From contig LRSL01000077.1 in assembly GCA_001563335.1 (NCBI GenBank), forward strand, positions 1 to 41,462: a DNA stretch of 41,462 bases, in the 5' to 3' direction. This DNA comes from Candidatus Thorarchaeota archaeon SMTZ1-45. GTDB taxonomy: Archaea; Asgardarchaeota; Thorarchaeia; Thorarchaeales; Thorarchaeaceae. Below, one piece after another: positions 41,381 to 41,462 of the stretch. The translations under genes were made by a program, and so were the position numbers. Each line of letters starts with the position of its first letter. Within the stretch, counting starts at the first letter, position 1. Below the pieces are notes generated by a model that was not told where the DNA came from, ran no database searches, and saw nothing but the letters and a program-made list of their open reading frames with translations.

Positions 41381-41462
41381 TTGAACGAGGCTCATCTTTC
41401 AGCTCTCAAGTGTCCAAAGTGTGGCAAGAGGCTCCGTTTGAACGGAAATTTCACCCCTTTAT
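41381..41462 (+). CDS. Start of a zinc-ribbon protein (cut by window end)
   Basis: TTG 41381 with AGGAGTG nine to ten nt upstream; the frame is closed just before (TGA 41375-41377). The visible 27 codons give ALKCPKCGKRLRLNGNF, half of a CxxC zinc ribbon. A TATA-like ATATTTTAAC lies at 41335-41344. The family cannot be told from this fragment. Confidence 0.55.
   Translation, partial: MNEAHLSALKCPKCGKRLRLNGNFTPL

Noticed and set aside
1..41462. tRNA genes, CRISPR arrays, insertion sequences, integrases
   Set aside because: No cloverleaf with a TTCRA arm, no regularly spaced repeats and no DDE, tyrosine or serine recombinase motifs were seen in the gaps or genes.

Overview
This window is from an archaeon. 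Initiation contexts mix GGAGGTG-type ribosome binding sites with TATA-box, near-leaderless starts. The gene content includes archaeal-type ribosomal protein S19, a TrmB-family regulator, an M42 (TET-like) peptidase, a PF10107 endonuclease and a large heterodisulfide-reductase (Hdr) locus. Several large secreted beta-helix or Ig-like proteins carry a C-terminal membrane anchor. My best guess is an Asgard archaeon, perhaps Thorarchaeia-like, but that placement is inference; the sequence itself only shows 'archaeal, anaerobic-type redox metabolism'. No tRNA, rRNA, CRISPR array, transposase or integrase was seen.

Layout. 1-3188 (-): 3'-truncated (by the window edge) secreted multidomain surface protein. 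3189-6280: decayed DNA with small membrane-protein genes, two relics of the 3' end of etfA and a frameshifted membrane-protein gene. 6285-8274 (-): etfA (with an N-terminal double-cluster ferredoxin) and etfB. 8487-12476 (+): giant NosD-like right-handed beta-helix surface protein. 12571-21574 (-): one tightly overlapping eight-gene operon, hdrC2-hdrB2-hdrA2-hdrA3/mvhD-mvhD-hdrA1-hdrC1-hdrB1. 21825-25492: small membrane protein, TPR protein, a stand-alone S19 gene, a large membrane protein, then a relic of an S19 3' end. 25540-27678 (-): H+-type membrane pyrophosphatase. 28188-34581: unknown small proteins, secreted M14 carboxypeptidase, flavodoxin, Cys-rich thioredoxin-fold protein, PF10107 nuclease, M42 peptidase and NfeD-like protein. 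34691-36728: MFS transporter and GNAT acetyltransferase. 36746-40018 (-): ABC-2 exporter (ATPase plus two permeases), divergent from a winged-helix regulator and a TrmB regulator. 41381-end: start of a zinc-ribbon protein.

How it fits together. The Hdr operon, the ferredoxin-fused EtfA with EtfB, the flavodoxin and the pyrophosphatase fit an anaerobe that moves electrons between low-potential ferredoxin, flavins and thiol/disulfide or acyl-CoA couples and conserves energy from pyrophosphate. No hydrogenase or formate dehydrogenase large subunit lies next to the MvhD-like proteins, so the electron donor is not identified here.

The most unusual signal is a repeated architecture: intact gene X, then a membrane-protein gene on the same strand, then an orphan copy of only the last codons of gene X. 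It is seen at etfA and independently at rps19. An older, more decayed etfA tail lies farther out. In rps19 the tail is almost identical at protein level but differs at most synonymous sites, so it is not a recent self-duplication. It looks like a tail left behind when foreign DNA replaced the 3' end of the gene and brought a cargo gene with it. A second odd signal is three genes whose evident N-terminus and Shine-Dalgarno sequence are followed by CTG or ATC/ATA instead of a normal start codon.
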